DNA of 14,643 bases from an uncultured Clostridia bacterium (GTDB taxonomy: Bacteria; Bacillota; Clostridia; Oscillospirales; CAG-272): assembly GCA_947367285.1 (NCBI GenBank), contig CANBDB010000022.1, forward strand, positions 1-14,643, in the 5' to 3' direction. Numbering within the stretch: position 1 is the first letter of the stretch; every line of letters begins with the position of its first letter. Position numbers and translations under genes: made by a program. Positions 14,396-14,643 of the stretch are shown one piece after another. The notes beneath the pieces are model-generated. The model searched no databases. It saw only the letters and a list, made by a program, of their open reading frames with translations, and had not been told where the DNA came from.

Positions 14396-14638
14396 TTAGT
14401 CAGCAAGAACTGTGATCTTACCCTGAGTAAGTTCAGTTACAACGTCAACTATACCAAGAACTGCGCCAACGCAAGGAATTACAAGCATAAGAATACCAGC
14501 TACAAGTGTCTTTGTGTTCTTTGTTTCAAAGTATCTGAGAATTCTGTAGATAGGAGAGATGAGTGTTCCCAAAACGAGAAGGAGAACTACCTTTGCCCAC
14601 ATAGGAAGGCTCTCAAATTTTGCTGTGATGTTTTCCAT
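14396..14638 (-). CDS. Small two-helix membrane protein (unknown function)
   Basis: I do not recognise the family. The 80 residues begin with a short polar segment (MENITAKFESLPMWAK), then a hydrophobic helix at about 16-33 (VVLLLVLGTLISPIY), a basic loop (RILRYFETKNTKT) and a second helix at about 44-65 (LVAGILMLVIPCVGAVLGIV), ending in a polar tail. The basic loop between helices suggests a hairpin with both termini outside the cytoplasm. Only 5 bases lie before the ATG, so its ribosome binding site and promoter are beyond the window and a longer N-terminus cannot be excluded. A strong terminator follows directly. Confidence 0.78.
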   Translation of the reverse strand: MENITAKFESLPMWAKVVLLLVLGTLISPIYRILRYFETKNTKTLVAGILMLVIPCVGAVLGIVDVVTELTQGKITVLAD

Positions 14639-14643
14639 AAGTT

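Overview
The window looks like one end of a metagenome-assembled contig from an uncultured member of the class Clostridia (Bacillota). The evidence is moderate-to-low GC, strong AGGAG-type ribosome binding sites, the Clostridia/Bacilli gene order lon–engB and scpA–scpB–DUF2953–gerW(ytfJ)–dacF–rluB, a Rex repressor, and a DnaD/DnaI-type helicase-loading pair. I cannot place it below class from the sequence. There are no tRNA or rRNA genes, CRISPR arrays, insertion sequences or phage genes. Almost all of it is conserved housekeeping content.

Bases 1-104 are not genomic. They are a poly-C run, an error-rich Illumina P5 adapter, an 8-base index and a complete Nextera transposase end. Genomic sequence begins at 105, four bases before the most likely lon start codon, so the lon promoter and ribosome binding site are missing and any ORF call starting at 88 carries six adapter-encoded residues (MCIRDR).

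Region 1 (109-8295, plus strand) is a tightly packed series: Lon protease, the ribosome-assembly GTPase EngB, an M50 site-2-type membrane protease, the condensin partners ScpA and ScpB, a DUF2953 membrane protein that appears to lack an ordinary start codon, and the sporulation protein GerW/YtfJ. A strong hairpin then abuts the start codon of the D-Ala-D-Ala carboxypeptidase gene (dacF type), and its 3' arm contains that gene's ribosome binding site. rluB overlaps the end of dacF. A 17-bp convergent terminator contains the stop codons of both rluB and prmC.

Region 2 (8287-9503) holds prmC on the minus strand, and a divergently transcribed gene for a small membrane-anchored protein with an acidic, Cys-rich tail, with its own promoter and a perfect palindromic terminator.

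Region 3 (9504-14330, minus strand) reads dCMP deaminase–rimI–tsaD, then a 137-bp gap, then rex–dnaD–dnaI. The gap contains five DnaA-box-like 9-mers within 74 bp, a weak terminator and a candidate rex promoter whose -35 lies in one of the boxes. So a DnaA-box cluster sits directly upstream of a redox-sensor/helicase-loader operon and directly after tsaD. As I recall, B. subtilis also has a DnaA-box cluster just after tsaD (gcp). This is the most interesting signal in the window. The right edge (14362-14638) has a small two-helix membrane protein gene and its terminator.
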